64,000 bases of DNA from Mesorhizobium caraganae (GTDB lineage Bacteria > Pseudomonadota > Alphaproteobacteria > Rhizobiales > Rhizobiaceae). Below the pieces are notes generated by a model. The model did no database searches. It was given only the letters and a program-made list of their open reading frames with translations, and was not told where the DNA came from. The stretch lies in assembly GCF_016836705.1 (NCBI RefSeq), contig NZ_JAFCGY010000002.1:62001-126000 (forward strand), in the 5' to 3' direction. Below, in pieces: positions 26,361 through 36,707 of this stretch; the first letter of the stretch is position 1, and each line of letters starts with the position of its first letter. Made by a program: the position numbers and the translations under genes.

Positions 26361-27881
26361 TTGCCCCTGAAAATCGTAGGCGACGCCCGGCCCAACAGCT
26401 TCGAATTCGAAACGGAAGCGCTGATCAAAGCGTCGGGATTTCGCGAGTACGATGCGCGCTGGTGGTTCGGTCACCCCGGCTCCGAGCAGTCGCCGGAGCT
26501 CAACCTGATCGGCGTCCAGGCGCTCGGCATGGGGCTGGGCACGTTGATTCGGCGTCTTGGCGCCGGGCCTGACATCGTCACCGGCCACGATTTCCGCGCC
26601 TATTCGCTCGGCATCAAGCTGGCGCTGGTGTCCGGCCTGATGGCTGCGGGCGCCAGAGTAAAAGACATCGGCCTGGCGCTGTCGCCGATGGCCTATTTCG
26701 CCCAGTTCGCGCTCGACACACCGTCCGTCGCCATGGTCACGGCCTCGCACAATGAAAACGGCTGGACCGGGGTCAAGATGGGCGCGGCGCGGCCGCTGAC
26801 CTTCGGGCCGGAGGAGATGAGCGCACTGAAACAGATCGTGCTGTCCGGCGATTTCGATCTTGTCGGTGGCGGTTCCTACGATTTCGTCTCCGGGTTCCGC
26901 GAGATCTATCTCGACGATCTGGTTGGCGACAAGCGCATCGCGCGAAAGCTGAAGGTCGTGGCCGCATGCGGCAATGGCACCGCCGGTGCCTTCGCGCCGC
27001 AGGCGCTGGAGCGCATCGGCTGCGAGGTGATCGCGCTCGACATCGAGCTCGATCATACTTTTCCGCGTTACAACCCGAACCCGGAGGACATGCAGATGCT
27101 GCATGCCATCAGGGACAAGGTTCTGGAGACCGGCGCCGATGTCGGGCTGGGCTTCGACGGTGACGGCGACCGTTGCGGCGTGGTCGACAATGAAGGCAAC
27201 GAGATCTTCGCCGACAAGGTCGGCGTCATGCTGGCGCGGGATATTTCGAGCCAGTACCCCGGCTCGACTTTCGTCGTCGACGTCAAGTCGACCGGGCTGT
27301 TCAACACCGACAGTGTGCTGCGCGCCAATGGCGCCGTCACCGATTACTGGAAGACCGGCCACTCCTATATCAAGCGCCGCGTTGCCGAGCTCGGCGCCGT
27401 CGCCGGCTTCGAAAAGTCAGGCCATTTCTTCTTCAACCCGCCGATCGGCCGCGGCTACGATGATGGTCTCATCACGGCAACAGCCATTTGCCAGATGCTC
27501 GACCGCAATCCGAAAAGCTCGATGGCCGATCTCTACCGCGCACTGCCGCTGACCTTCGGAACGCCGACCATGTCGCCGCATTGCGCCGACGATGTGAAAT
27601 ACGGCGTTGTCGAACGCGTGGTGACGGACTTCCAGGCAATGCAGCGCGACGGCGAGGCTTTTGCCGGCCAGAAGATATCGGACCTCATCACCGTCAACGG
27701 CGTGCGCGTCGTTGCCGAGGATGGCACCTGGGGGCTGGTGCGGGCGTCGTCGAACAAGCCGGAGCTTGTCGTGGTTGTCGAAAGCCCGGTATCGTCCGAC
27801 CGCCGCCGTCAGATGTTCGAGGCCGTCGACGCCGTGCTGCGCCGCAGTCCCGAAGTAGGCGCCTACAACCAGACCTTTTGA
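26361..27881 (+). CDS. Phosphomannomutase/phosphoglucomutase family protein
   Basis: 506 residues of the alpha-phosphohexomutase superfamily, predicted to interconvert mannose-6-phosphate and mannose-1-phosphate. The catalytic serine loop is VTASHNENGWTGVKMG, the metal loop FDGDGDRCG, the sugar loop GFEKSGHFFF and the phosphate-binding VRASSNKPELVVVVE. It starts with TTG at 26361, with CTGGAG 10 bases upstream. The next gene, 11 bases on, encodes a mannose-1-phosphate guanylyltransferase, which argues for phosphomannomutase activity (noeK-like in rhizobia) over phosphoglucomutase. Substrate preference is inferred from context. Confidence 0.88.
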   Translation: MPLKIVGDARPNSFEFETEALIKASGFREYDARWWFGHPGSEQSPELNLIGVQALGMGLGTLIRRLGAGPDIVTGHDFRAYSLGIKLALVSGLMAAGARVKDIGLALSPMAYFAQFALDTPSVAMVTASHNENGWTGVKMGAARPLTFGPEEMSALKQIVLSGDFDLVGGGSYDFVSGFREIYLDDLVGDKRIARKLKVVAACGNGTAGAFAPQALERIGCEVIALDIELDHTFPRYNPNPEDMQMLHAIRDKVLETGADVGLGFDGDGDRCGVVDNEGNEIFADKVGVMLARDISSQYPGSTFVVDVKSTGLFNTDSVLRANGAVTDYWKTGHSYIKRRVAELGAVAGFEKSGHFFFNPPIGRGYDDGLITATAICQMLDRNPKSSMADLYRALPLTFGTPTMSPHCADDVKYGVVERVVTDFQAMQRDGEAFAGQKISDLITVNGVRVVAEDGTWGLVRASSNKPELVVVVESPVSSDRRRQMFEAVDAVLRRSPEVGAYNQTF

Positions 27882-27892
27882 TTGGGCCTTTC

Positions 27893-30130
27893 ATGACCGA
27901 GCGCATTGTCAGTTTTGTCATGAGTGGCGGTGTCGGTTCGCGGCTCTGGCCGCTGTCGCGCGAGGACAATCCAAAACAGTTCCACGATCTTTCCGGCGAC
28001 GGCTCGATGCTGGCCAAGACGCTGCGCCGGCTGACGGCACGGCCGAAAGGCGAGACGCCGATCTTCCTGATCGCCGCCGAGCGTCATGCCGAGCGCGTCC
28101 ATGCCGACCTTGCCGGTCTCGACCTCTCAGGCGGCGGCCCGCTGTTCGAGCCGACCGGCCGTAACACCGCTGCTGCCGTGGCGCTGGCTGCATTGCGCAC
28201 GCTGTCCGAGTTTGGCGACAGCCTAGTGTTGGTGGTGCCGTCGGACCACGAAATCGCGACGCCGAAGCAATTCTGGCAGAGCATCGAGGCAGGCAGCGAG
28301 GCAGCCCTTGCCGGCCGGCTGGTGGTGTTCGGCATCAGGCCGACGCAGCCTGAGACCGGCTACGGCTATATCGAGGTGTCAGGCGAGAACAGCGGCGTCT
28401 TCGACGTCTCCCGTTTCGTCGAAAAGCCTGACCTTGCCACCGCGCAGAGCTATCTCAAGGCCGGCACTTTCTACTGGAACACCGGCATCTTTCTGTTTCG
28501 CGCCGGCGCCATGCGCGACGCGTTCGCGGCGTTCCAGCCGGACATCTGGCAAGCCACGGAAGCGGCCTACAAGGCGGCGACATCGGATCTGTCCGGCCTC
28601 TATATGCCGCTGGAGCTCTACGCCGCCATCCCGTCGAACTCGATCGACTACGCCATCATGGAGCGGGCCAAGGACATCGCCATGGTGCCGGTCGGCTTCC
28701 GCTGGAACGATCTCGGCTCCTGGCAGTCGCTGCTCGATGTCGGCCCTGCCGATGCCAAGGGCAATGTCGTCGTCGGCGATGTCGTCGCCATCGATTGCGA
28801 GAATTCCTACATCAGAAGCGACGGCCGGCTCCTGTCGGCGATCGGCATGAAGGATGTCGCTATCGTCTCGACCGCCGACGCCACTTTCGTCGCGCCGGTC
28901 AGCCACAGCCAGCACGTGAAGAAGATCGTCGAGCAGCTGGAGAAATCGGGCCGGCTGGAAACCAGGTTCACGCCGGCGCATGACCGCGTCATCGAAAGCG
29001 GGGCCTGGCGGCGGCGCGTGCATCACTGGCTGTTCGAGGAGACCTTGCCGCTGTGGTCGACGGCAGGCGTCGATGAGCGCCATGGCGGCTTTCATGAGGC
29101 GCTCGGCTTCGATGCCCAACCGCTGATGAAGCCCAAGCGTATGCGCACAATGGCGAGGCAGGTCTATGCCTTCGCCGTTGCCAAGGCGCGTGGCTGGGAC
29201 GGACCGGCGGACCGCCTGATTACCCATGGCATTGCCTTCATGGCCGGCAAGGGCCGCACCGAAAAAGGCGGCTGGGTGCGCACACTCAATGTCGACGGCT
29301 CCGTCGCCGACGCCACGGAGGATGCCTACGACCATTCCTGCGTGCTCTTGGCGCTGGCGCATGCGCATATGTGCGGCAACCCCGATGCGCTGCGGCTCGG
29401 CGAAGAAACGTTCTCCTTCCTCGACGCGCATCTCGAGGACAGCCGCATGACCGGCTTTCTCGAGACTTCGGACGGTGAGGGCGATCGGCGCTCCAACCCG
29501 CATATGCATTTGCTCGAGGCTTTCCTCGCCTGGTACGAGGCGACGGGCGACCGCACCTATCTGCGACGCGCCGCCCGCATCATCGACCTCTTCCGCAGCC
29601 ATTTCTTCGACGCCGAGAGCTGGACGCTGGGCGAATTTTTTGACGCGGGATGGAAACCCGCGGCCGGCGAGAAGGGCACATGGACCGAGCCCGGCCACCA
29701 TTTCGAATGGGCCTCGCTGCTCACCGACTTTGCCGCCCGTAGCGGCCAGAGCGAGTTGAGCAATTTTGCCCGCAAGCTCTACGCCTCGGCTATCGCCAAC
29801 GGCCTCAACCGCGCCACCGGCCTTGCTTACGGCGCTGTCTCCAGACAGGGCCTGCCGCTCGACCTTGTGTCGCGCAGCTGGCCGCAGGCCGAAGCGATCA
29901 AGGCGGCGATCGCACTGGATGGCTCAGGCGGTCCCGATCTCAAGCCCGAGATCGAGGCGCGAGTCGGCCGCCTGTTCCGCTGGCACATCGACCCGGCCCC
30001 GCTCGGCCTCTGGATCGACCGCATCGACGAACGCGGCCGCTCGCTGGCATCGGACGTGCCGGCCAGCATCTTCTATCATCTGGTCTGCGCGCTGACGCAG
30101 TATCTTGATGGGACGGCGCAGAAGGGGTGA
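27893..30130 (+). CDS. Fused mannose-1-phosphate guanylyltransferase / AGE-family isomerase
   Basis: 745 residues in two parts. Residues 1 to about 355 are a GDP-mannose pyrophosphorylase domain: signature SGGVGSRLWPLSREDNPKQF, then EPTGRNTAAAVALAA, PSDHEI, FVEKPD and RWNDLGSWQSL. From about residue 375 to the end is an (alpha/alpha)6-barrel of the N-acylglucosamine 2-epimerase (AGE) family: VHHWLFEETLPLWS, ATEDAYDHSCVLLALAHAH, NPHMHLLEAFLAWYE and WTEPGHHFEWASLL with the usual active-site His residues. In type II ManC/AlgA proteins the C-terminal partner is a cupin phosphomannose isomerase; here an AGE domain holds that place. The ATG at 27893 is 11 bases after the phosphomannomutase stop. 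Confidence 0.9.
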   Translation: MTERIVSFVMSGGVGSRLWPLSREDNPKQFHDLSGDGSMLAKTLRRLTARPKGETPIFLIAAERHAERVHADLAGLDLSGGGPLFEPTGRNTAAAVALAALRTLSEFGDSLVLVVPSDHEIATPKQFWQSIEAGSEAALAGRLVVFGIRPTQPETGYGYIEVSGENSGVFDVSRFVEKPDLATAQSYLKAGTFYWNTGIFLFRAGAMRDAFAAFQPDIWQATEAAYKAATSDLSGLYMPLELYAAIPSNSIDYAIMERAKDIAMVPVGFRWNDLGSWQSLLDVGPADAKGNVVVGDVVAIDCENSYIRSDGRLLSAIGMKDVAIVSTADATFVAPVSHSQHVKKIVEQLEKSGRLETRFTPAHDRVIESGAWRRRVHHWLFEETLPLWSTAGVDERHGGFHEALGFDAQPLMKPKRMRTMARQVYAFAVAKARGWDGPADRLITHGIAFMAGKGRTEKGGWVRTLNVDGSVADATEDAYDHSCVLLALAHAHMCGNPDALRLGEETFSFLDAHLEDSRMTGFLETSDGEGDRRSNPHMHLLEAFLAWYEATGDRTYLRRAARIIDLFRSHFFDAESWTLGEFFDAGWKPAAGEKGTWTEPGHHFEWASLLTDFAARSGQSELSNFARKLYASAIANGLNRATGLAYGAVSRQGLPLDLVSRSWPQAEAIKAAIALDGSGGPDLKPEIEARVGRLFRWHIDPAPLGLWIDRIDERGRSLASDVPASIFYHLVCALTQYLDGTAQKG

Positions 30131-30136
30131 GGGCTG

Positions 30137-30286
30137 ATCTCCCCCCTTGAGGGGGAGATGGCCGGCAGGCCAGAGGGGGTCGGTTCGACTGGATGCGGCC
30201 TCCTTGCGATCGATGAAGGTTGGTGCTTCACGCGCGGCGACCCCCTCTGTCGCCTTCGGCGACATCTCCCCCTCAAGGGGGGAGAT
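30137..30286. repeat. Palindromic intergenic element with long inverted arms
   Basis: ATCTCCCCCCTTGAGGGGGA at 30137 onwards is mirrored by TCCCCCTCAAGGGGGGAGAT ending at 30286, and AGAGGGGGTCG near 30172-30182 by CGACCCCCTCT at 30238-30248. Each arm also folds on itself. It occupies the gap between the convergent guanylyltransferase fusion and betB, and probably acts as a two-way transcription stop. This pattern is a common rhizobial intergenic repeat. Confidence 0.85.
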
Positions 30287-30310
30287 TAGGCGCTCGCCCG
30301 CTATCGCCTC

Positions 30311-31774
30311 TCAATACGGGCTCGCCACGTCCCCGGTCTCGACATACACCGCCTTCAGCTGCGAATAGAGCGCCAGCGCCGCAAGCGAATTCTCGCGCCC
30401 GATACCGGACTGCTTCACCCCGCCGAACGGGATTTCCACCGGCGTCAGATTGTAGGCGTTGATCCAGCACGTGCCGGCCTGCAACTCGGCGATGACGCGA
30501 TGCGCACGCTGCAGGTCGCGGGTGAACACACCGGCGGCGAGGCCGAATTCGGTGTCGTTGGCGCGGTCGATCACCTCGTCCTCGCCGTCGAACTTCAGCA
30601 CGCTCATCACCGGTCCGAAAATCTCCTCGCGCGCGATGCGCATGGTGTCGGTGACGCCGGTGAACACCGTCGGTTCGACGAAGAAGCCGCCATCAAAACC
30701 CTGCAGCGACGGTATGTTGCCGCCGCAGGCCAGCGTCGCTCCATCCTTCTGGCCGGCCTTGATGTAGGAGACGACCTTCTCCTGCTGCGCCTTGTTGACC
30801 AGCGGTCCCATCTGCGTTTCTGGATCGAGCGGGTCGCCGATGCGGATCTTTTTCGTCCGCTCGACCAGCCGGTCGACGAAACGGTCGTGGATGCCGCTCT
30901 GCACGAACACGCGCGTGCCGTTAGAGCAGATCTGCCCCGTCGAATAGAAATTGCCGAGCATGGCGCCGCCAATGGCATTTTCGAGATCGGCATCATCGAA
31001 GACGATCAGCGGCGACTTGCCGCCGAGCTCCATCGTCGCGTGCTTCATCTTCGAGCCGGCCAGCGACAGCACCTTGCGGCCGGTCGGCACCGAGCCGGTC
31101 ACCGACACTTTGGCAACGACATCATGGCCGACAAGGCCGGCGCCGACATCGCCATAGCCCTGCACGACGTTGAACAGCCCGTCGGGCAGGCCGGCCTCTG
31201 AGTAGATTTCGGCCAGCGCCAGCGCCGACAGCGGGGTGTTCTCCGACGGCTTGAACACCATGGCATTGCCCATGGCGAGCGCCGGCGCGGATTTCCAGCC
31301 GGCGATCTGGATAGGATAGTTCCAGGCGCCGATGCCGACGCACACGCCAAGCGCCTCGCGGCGCGTATAGGCAAAGGGTCCGCCGAGATCGATGGCCTCG
31401 CCGTTGAAGGCAGCGACCGCACCGCCGAAATATTCGAGGCAGTCGGCCGCCGACGGCGCGTCCGCCACCAGCGTTTCCTGGATCGCCTTGCCGGTATCCA
31501 GCGTCTCGATGCGCGCGAGATCGGCGTTGCGGGCGCGCAAAATGTCGGCGGCGCGGCGCAGGATGCGGCCGCGCTCAACCGGCTTCATCCGCGCCCAGGC
31601 CGGTTGTGCCGCGCGTGCGGCTTCGATCGCCAGCTCCAGCACATTCGGCGTCGCCGAATACAAGGTGGCGATGATCTCGCCCGTCGCCGGATAGATCACC
31701 GGCAGCGGCGCACCACCTTCATCCTCGATGTAGCGGCCGTTGACATAGTGCGATGCCGTTGGCTGGGCGCGCAT
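30311..31774 (-). CDS. betB: Betaine aldehyde dehydrogenase
   Basis: Oxidises betaine aldehyde to glycine betaine with NAD(P)+. The ATG at 31774 gives 487 residues ([20 protein letters not shown]), the length of rhizobial BetB. Signature residues: [19 protein letters not shown] for cofactor binding, the catalytic Glu in [11 protein letters not shown] and the catalytic Cys in [12 protein letters not shown] near 285. C-terminal [16 protein letters not shown] is typical. It is last in the bet run, 104 bases after betA. An in-frame ATG at 32131 lies inside betA and is rejected. Confidence 0.95.
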   Translation of the reverse strand: MRAQPTASHYVNGRYIEDEGGAPLPVIYPATGEIIATLYSATPNVLELAIEAARAAQPAWARMKPVERGRILRRAADILRARNADLARIETLDTGKAIQETLVADAPSAADCLEYFGGAVAAFNGEAIDLGGPFAYTRREALGVCVGIGAWNYPIQIAGWKSAPALAMGNAMVFKPSENTPLSALALAEIYSEAGLPDGLFNVVQGYGDVGAGLVGHDVVAKVSVTGSVPTGRKVLSLAGSKMKHATMELGGKSPLIVFDDADLENAIGGAMLGNFYSTGQICSNGTRVFVQSGIHDRFVDRLVERTKKIRIGDPLDPETQMGPLVNKAQQEKVVSYIKAGQKDGATLACGGNIPSLQGFDGGFFVEPTVFTGVTDTMRIAREEIFGPVMSVLKFDGEDEVIDRANDTEFGLAAGVFTRDLQRAHRVIAELQAGTCWINAYNLTPVEIPFGGVKQSGIGRENSLAALALYSQLKAVYVETGDVASPY

Positions 31775-31796
31775 ATGAAGTCTCCAATGATCTTTC

Positions 31797-31840
31797 CTAC
31801 AGCGCCGCGCGTCCTCTTGGACGCGCAAAGGTCGCTGTAG
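31797..31840. repeat. Palindromic element between betA and betB
   Basis: CTACAGCG (31797) pairs with CGCTGTAG (ending 31840), and GCGCGTCC pairs with GGACGCGC around TCTT. The nested hairpins fill much of the 104-base gap. It resembles dispersed rhizobial palindromes and may tune the relative expression of betB downstream of betA. Confidence 0.75.
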
Positions 31841-31878
31841 CACTTTAGTTTGGCGGAAGCATTCCGCCCGACAATGCC

Positions 31879-33531
31879 CTATCGATCCGCGACCTGCCAG
31901 CGCGGATTGATCCAGGGTTCCAGGTTGGACGGCGCTAGCGGCGTGCGGCCGAGAATGTGGTCGGATGCCTTCTCGCCGGTCATGATCGACGGCGCATTGA
32001 GGTTGCCGTTGGTGACGCGCGGGAAGATCGAGGAGTCCGCGACGCGCAGTCCTTCGACGCCGATGACGCGGCATTCCGGATCGACCACGCTCATGATGTC
32101 GTCGGCGCGGCCCATCTTGCAGGTGCCGCACGGGTGGTAGGCGCTCTCGGCATGATCCCGGATGAAGGCATCGAGATCCTCGTCCGACTGGACGTGCGAG
32201 CCCGGCGAGATTTCCTTGCCTCGAAAACTGTCGAAAGCCTTCTGGCCGAAAATCTCGCGGGTCAGCCTGATGCAGTGGCGGAACTCCGTCCAGTCGTCTG
32301 GATGCGACATGTAGTTGAAGCGGATAACCGGCGTCGCTTTGGGGTCGGGCGAGCGCAGCGTCACCGAGCCGCGCGACTTCGAGCGCATCGGTCCGACATG
32401 CGCCTGGAAGCCATGCGCCTTGGCCGCCGCCTTGCCATCATAGCGTACCGCCGCCGGGATAAAGTGGTACTGGATGTCGGGGTAGTCGACGCCGGCTTGC
32501 GAGCGCACGAAGGCCGCGGCCTCGAAATGGTTGGTGGCGCCGAGGCCGGTCTTGAGGAACAGCCACTGCGCCCCGATCAGCGCCTTGGAGAACGGGTTGA
32601 GCACCGAGTTCAGCGTGATCGGCTGCGTGGATTCCTGCTGGATGTAGAGCTCCATATGATCCTGCAGATTGCGGCCGACACCTGGCCGGTCGGCCACGAC
32701 CTGGACGCCGTTTTCGGCGAGATGCGCTGCCGGGCCGATGCCGGACAGCATCAGGATCTTGGGCGAATTGATCGACGATGCGGCGACGATTACCTCACGT
32801 CGTGCCTTAACGACCTGAATCTGTTTGTGAGCTTCGATCTCGACGCCGACGGCGCGCTGATTCTCGATGATCACGCGGCGGGCGAAACCTTTGACCACAC
32901 TGACATTTTGCCGTTTGAGAGCCGGCTTCAGATAGGCTGATGCCGCCGACCAGCGGCGACCGCCGCGGATGGTCTGCTCCATCGGCCCGAAGCCTTCCTG
33001 CTTCGAACCGTTGTAGTCGTCGGTCAGCTCGAAGCCGGCCTGGCGGCCGGCCTCGACGAAAGCGCCGTAGAGCGGATTTTTGCGCGGGCCGCGCTGGACG
33101 TGCAGCGGCCCGCCATGGCCCCGCCAGCCATCCTCGCCGCCGTCATTGTCTTCCATCCGCTTGAAGTAGGGCAGCACATCGGCGAAGCTCCAGCCAGTCG
33201 CGCCCTCTTCGGCCCAATGGTCGAAGTCGCGGGCATGGCCGCGCACATAGACCATGCCGTTGATCGAGGACGAACCGCCGATCACCTTGCCGCGCGGCGT
33301 CGCCAGCACGCGGCCGCCGAGATGCGGCTCCGGCTCGCTGGCAAAGCCCCAGTCGTAAAGGCTCATGTTGAGCGGGATCGACAGCGCCGACGGCATCTGG
33401 ATCAGCGGTCCGATATCGGTGCCGCCAAACTCGATGACGATGACCGAATGCTTGCCGTCTTCCGACAGCCGGTAGGCCATGGCCGAGCCGGCCGAGCCGG
33501 AGCCGATAATGACGAAATCTGCTTCAAGCAT
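31879..33531 (-). CDS. betA: Choline dehydrogenase (GMC oxidoreductase)
   Basis: Membrane-associated FAD enzyme oxidising choline to betaine aldehyde. 550 residues. FAD-binding [15 protein letters not shown] is at residues 8-22, the GMC signature [18 protein letters not shown] near 80-97, and the active-site His in [11 protein letters not shown] near 460; [19 protein letters not shown] closes the protein. The start overlaps the dehydratase stop by 8 bases (ATGCTTGA), implying translational coupling with the inserted gene. Confidence 0.95.
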   Translation of the reverse strand: MLEADFVIIGSGSAGSAMAYRLSEDGKHSVIVIEFGGTDIGPLIQMPSALSIPLNMSLYDWGFASEPEPHLGGRVLATPRGKVIGGSSSINGMVYVRGHARDFDHWAEEGATGWSFADVLPYFKRMEDNDGGEDGWRGHGGPLHVQRGPRKNPLYGAFVEAGRQAGFELTDDYNGSKQEGFGPMEQTIRGGRRWSAASAYLKPALKRQNVSVVKGFARRVIIENQRAVGVEIEAHKQIQVVKARREVIVAASSINSPKILMLSGIGPAAHLAENGVQVVADRPGVGRNLQDHMELYIQQESTQPITLNSVLNPFSKALIGAQWLFLKTGLGATNHFEAAAFVRSQAGVDYPDIQYHFIPAAVRYDGKAAAKAHGFQAHVGPMRSKSRGSVTLRSPDPKATPVIRFNYMSHPDDWTEFRHCIRLTREIFGQKAFDSFRGKEISPGSHVQSDEDLDAFIRDHAESAYHPCGTCKMGRADDIMSVVDPECRVIGVEGLRVADSSIFPRVTNGNLNAPSIMTGEKASDHILGRTPLAPSNLEPWINPRWQVADR

Positions 33532-34525
33532 GGTTCATATGCGCCATGAAATCGGCGAGCGAGACATTGCCGCCGGTAGCCACAACCAGGACGGTTTTAC
33601 CCGTCACATTCACCTTGCCACCGAGCAGCGCCGCCAGCGATGCGGCGCCCGATGGCTCCAGCACCAGCTTCATCCGCTCGAAGGCGATCTTCATTGCCCG
33701 CCGCACAGATGCATCGTCGACGGTGATGCCGCGCACGCCGGCGGTCTTGACCGCCGCGAACGGCGCATCGCCCGGCCGCCGCGACATCAGCCCGTCGCAG
33801 ATCGATTTCGGCGCGATCGGCATGGTCTCGATGGCGCCGTGATCCAATGACGCCCCCATGCCGTTGAACCCTTCCGGCTCGACGCCGATGATCTCGGTCG
33901 CCGGCGACAAATAGTGGAAGGCGAGCGACACACCGCCGATCAGTCCGCCACCACCGACCGAGCAGAACAAGAGGTCGGCACTGGCGTCCTTTGCCTCAAG
34001 TTGTTCGAGCGCTTCGAGCCCGGCGCCGGCCTGGCCAGCAACGATCTCCGGATCGTCGAATGGATGCAGCAACGCCAGCCCTTCGATCTCGGCAATCTCG
34101 CGCGCCTTGGCGGCCGCGACCTCTTCACGGGCGCGCTCGCCATGATCGGTCAGCACGACGCGCGCGCCATAGCCAGCGGTGGCATCCCGCTTGGCGGCCG
34201 GCGCATCGATCGGCATGACGATGGTGACGGGAATGCCGAGCGCCTGGCCGGCAGCCGCCAGCCCTTGCGCGAAATTGCCGGAGGAGTAGGCGACGACGCC
34301 TTTCCTGGCTTCGTCAGGCGACAGCCGCTTCAGCCGCCAATAGGCGCCGCGCACCTTGAAGGAGCCCGCCCATTGCAGCGATTCCGGCTTGATGAACACG
34401 CGCGCAGCACCGGTCTCCTTGGCGAGCGCCGCGGATTCCAGCAACGGCGTGATCTGCGTCGCCCTGGAGGTGACGGCATAGGCCTGCTTGAGATGATCGA
34501 GGGAGGGAACGAACGTTGTTGTCAT
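33524..34525 (-). CDS. PLP-dependent threonine/serine dehydratase-like enzyme inside the bet operon
   Basis: 333 residues, fold type II PLP enzyme. The Schiff-base Lys57 is in [11 protein letters not shown], the glycine loop is [11 protein letters not shown], and the C-terminal [10 protein letters not shown] binds the cofactor pyridine. There is no regulatory ACT domain, so it is the catabolic or short type (threonine/serine dehydratase, or a serine or hydroxyaspartate relative). The ATG at 34525 shares a base with the betC stop (TGATG) and has GAGGCGA at suitable spacing; the ATG at 34528 is an alternative. It sits between betC and betA, overlapping both, so it is part of the transcription unit. 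Its exact substrate is unknown. Confidence 0.85.
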   Translation of the reverse strand: MTTTFVPSLDHLKQAYAVTSRATQITPLLESAALAKETGAARVFIKPESLQWAGSFKVRGAYWRLKRLSPDEARKGVVAYSSGNFAQGLAAAGQALGIPVTIVMPIDAPAAKRDATAGYGARVVLTDHGERAREEVAAAKAREIAEIEGLALLHPFDDPEIVAGQAGAGLEALEQLEAKDASADLLFCSVGGGGLIGGVSLAFHYLSPATEIIGVEPEGFNGMGASLDHGAIETMPIAPKSICDGLMSRRPGDAPFAAVKTAGVRGITVDDASVRRAMKIAFERMKLVLEPSGAASLAALLGGKVNVTGKTVLVVATGGNVSLADFMAHMNHA

Positions 34526-36066
34526 CATTCGCCTCGCGGATACCTTTTGCTCTCTTCGAGATTGTCGAGATTCATGTGGTTGCGCATGTACCGCTCCGAT
34601 GCTTTTTGCAGCGGCTGGAAATCCCACGGGTAATAGGCGCCATTGCGCAGCGCCGGGTAGACGACCCACCGGCGCGCCTGGCTCTCGCGCACCGCGGCGT
34701 CGAAGGCGACCATGTCCCAACGCGCCCGGACTGCTTTTGTGAAAGCTGTCACGAGGGCAGTGTGCGCCGGATCGTTGGCGAGGTTGTCGCGCTCGAGCGG
34801 GTCGGCTTCGAGATCGAACAGTTGCGGCGGGTCGAGCTCGCAATGGACGAATTTGTATTTGCCGTCGCGGATCGCCACCAGCGGCGCGTAGGAGCCTTCG
34901 GCTGCGTACTCGATCAACACGGGCGTGGTGCGCTGCCCGCCCTTGGCAAGCGGCAGCAGCGACTGGCCGTCGGTCCATGGCGCGATCGCCCCGATGTCGA
35001 TGCCGGCGAGGTCGCAGAGCGTCGGCGTCACGTCGAGATTGGAAACCGGCGCCTCGATCAGCCCTGATGGCACGCCATTGCCGGCGATCATCAGCGGCAC
35101 CCGCACCGAGCCCTCGAAGAAGCTCATTTTGAACCACAGGCCGCGCTCGCCCAGCATGTCGCCATGGTCGGAGCAGAACAAGATGGTGGTGTCGTCGAGC
35201 ATGCGCGTGCGCTTGAGAACGTCCAGAAGCTCGCCAAGCTTGTCGTCGACATAGGAAATGTTGGCGAAATAGCCGCGCCGTGAACGACGCACCTGCTCAC
35301 GGGTAATGTCGAAGGAGGGGTAGTCGGAGGCATGATAGAGACGCTGCGAATGCGTGTCCTGCTCGTCATGCGCGATGAACCCGGTTTCCGGGTCCAGCGC
35401 CTGGCAGTTCTCGTAGAGATCCCAGTACTGCCTGCGCGCGACGTAGGGGTCGTGCGGGTGCGACAGCGAAACGGTAAGGCACCAGGGCCGATGCTCCGCA
35501 TCGTCCTGCTCGCGCGAAAGCTGATAGAGCTTCTGCGTGGCGAGGAACACGACCTCGTCGTCATACTCCATCTGGTTGGTGGTCTCGGCGACACCGGCGC
35601 CGGTCACCGAGCCGAGATTGTGGTACCACCATTCGATGCGCTCGCCGGGCTTGCGGTAATCCGGCGTCCAGCCGAAATCGGCCGGATAGATGTCGGTGGT
35701 CAGCCGCTCCTCGAAACCGTGCAACTGGTCGGGCCCGACGAAATGCATCTTGCCCGACAGGCAGGTGTAGTAGCCGGCGGCGCGCAGATGATGGGCGAAG
35801 GTCGGGATCGAGGAGGCGAACTCCGCCGCATTGTCGTAGACCCCCGTGCGCGACGGCAATTGCCCGCTCATGAATGAGGCGCGGCCGGGCGCACAGAGCG
35901 GCGAGGCCGTGTAATTGTTGGCAAAGCGAGCCGAGCGGGCGGCCAGCGCCTTCAGATGCGGCACATGCAGGAAGTCGGCCGGCCCGTCGGGGAACAGCGT
36001 GCCGTTGAGCTGATCGACCATGACGATCAGGAAATTGGGTCGCCTTGATGTCACTGAGGCTGTCAC
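34525..36066 (-). CDS. betC: Choline-sulfatase
   Basis: Hydrolyses choline-O-sulfate to choline and sulfate, feeding BetA. 513 residues of the type I sulfatase family. The formylglycine motif is [12 protein letters not shown] (Cys58-x-Pro-x-Arg), and metal ligands are in IVMVDQLN and [13 protein letters not shown]. The C-terminal [20 protein letters not shown] is typical of BetC. The GTG at 36066 overlaps the betI stop by 4 bases; a GTG at 36054 ([12 protein letters not shown]) is an equally reasonable start. Neither has a clear ribosome-binding site, which fits translational coupling to betI. Confidence 0.95.
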   Translation of the reverse strand: MTASVTSRRPNFLIVMVDQLNGTLFPDGPADFLHVPHLKALAARSARFANNYTASPLCAPGRASFMSGQLPSRTGVYDNAAEFASSIPTFAHHLRAAGYYTCLSGKMHFVGPDQLHGFEERLTTDIYPADFGWTPDYRKPGERIEWWYHNLGSVTGAGVAETTNQMEYDDEVVFLATQKLYQLSREQDDAEHRPWCLTVSLSHPHDPYVARRQYWDLYENCQALDPETGFIAHDEQDTHSQRLYHASDYPSFDITREQVRRSRRGYFANISYVDDKLGELLDVLKRTRMLDDTTILFCSDHGDMLGERGLWFKMSFFEGSVRVPLMIAGNGVPSGLIEAPVSNLDVTPTLCDLAGIDIGAIAPWTDGQSLLPLAKGGQRTTPVLIEYAAEGSYAPLVAIRDGKYKFVHCELDPPQLFDLEADPLERDNLANDPAHTALVTAFTKAVRARWDMVAFDAAVRESQARRWVVYPALRNGAYYPWDFQPLQKASERYMRNHMNLDNLEESKRYPRGE

Positions 36067-36653
36067 TGTGTCTGTCGCCCGCCGAGTTTGATTTCCAGAT
36101 AGTCTTCGACCAGCGCGATCGCGGTCGCCGCGTCCGGCACGCCGTCCTTCAGCGCGCGCCTGATATAGAGGCCGTCGATCAGCGCTGCGGTTGCTTCCGC
36201 CGCACGGTCGGCTTCGTGCCTGGCCAAGATGCCGGTCAGGCCGCTCATCAGGTTCGAATGCAGCCGCCGCGCATAGACCCTGAGCAGTCGGCGCAAAGCC
36301 GATGATTTCTGCGCCTCGACATAGAAGGCGAGCCAGGCGGCGATGGTTTCCGGCTGGAACTGGATGTCGGAGAAGTTGACGGCTACCACGGCTGAGACGC
36401 GTGCGCGCGGCGTGGCGGCGGCTTGAAGAGCACGCCGCATGTCGATGGTCAGTTCTGCCAATATGTGCCGCATCGTGGCGAACAGCAGTTCATCCTTGGC
36501 GCCGAAATAGTGGTGGGCGAGCGCGGAGGACACGCCGGCCCGTCCGGCGATCTCCGACATGGTCACGTCGAGCGAGCCGCGCTCGCCGATCGCCGAGATC
36601 GTCGCGTCGATGAGCGCCTTGCGGCGCAGTGGCTCCATTCCGACTTTCGGCAT
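36063..36653 (-). CDS. betI: TetR-family repressor BetI
   Basis: Choline-responsive repressor of the bet genes. 196 residues; the N-terminal helix-turn-helix reads [20 protein letters not shown], with [19 protein letters not shown] at the start, both BetI hallmarks. The ATG at 36653 follows CAGGAACAACA. The in-frame extension to 37889 crosses the intergenic region and the thiolase gene and is rejected. First gene of betI-betC-dehydratase-betA-betB. Confidence 0.94.
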   Translation of the reverse strand: MPKVGMEPLRRKALIDATISAIGERGSLDVTMSEIAGRAGVSSALAHHYFGAKDELLFATMRHILAELTIDMRRALQAAATPRARVSAVVAVNFSDIQFQPETIAAWLAFYVEAQKSSALRRLLRVYARRLHSNLMSGLTGILARHEADRAAEATAALIDGLYIRRALKDGVPDAATAIALVEDYLEIKLGGRQTQ

Positions 36654-36690
36654 TGTTGTTCCTGGCTCCTGACCCGCATGATTATTTTTT

Positions 36691-36707
36691 ATTGATCCGT
36701 CAATCAA
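36691..36707. promoter_or_regulatory. Candidate BetI operator
   Basis: ATTGATCCGTCAATCAA contains an inverted repeat TTGAT-6-ATCAA, 38 bases upstream of the betI start and next to an AT-rich run (ATTATTTTTTATT) suitable for a promoter. TTGAT-containing palindromes are known BetI targets in other bacteria. A second AT-rich inverted repeat, ATTGTT...AACAAT, lies at 36777-36796 nearer the divergent thiolase gene. Confidence 0.5.
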
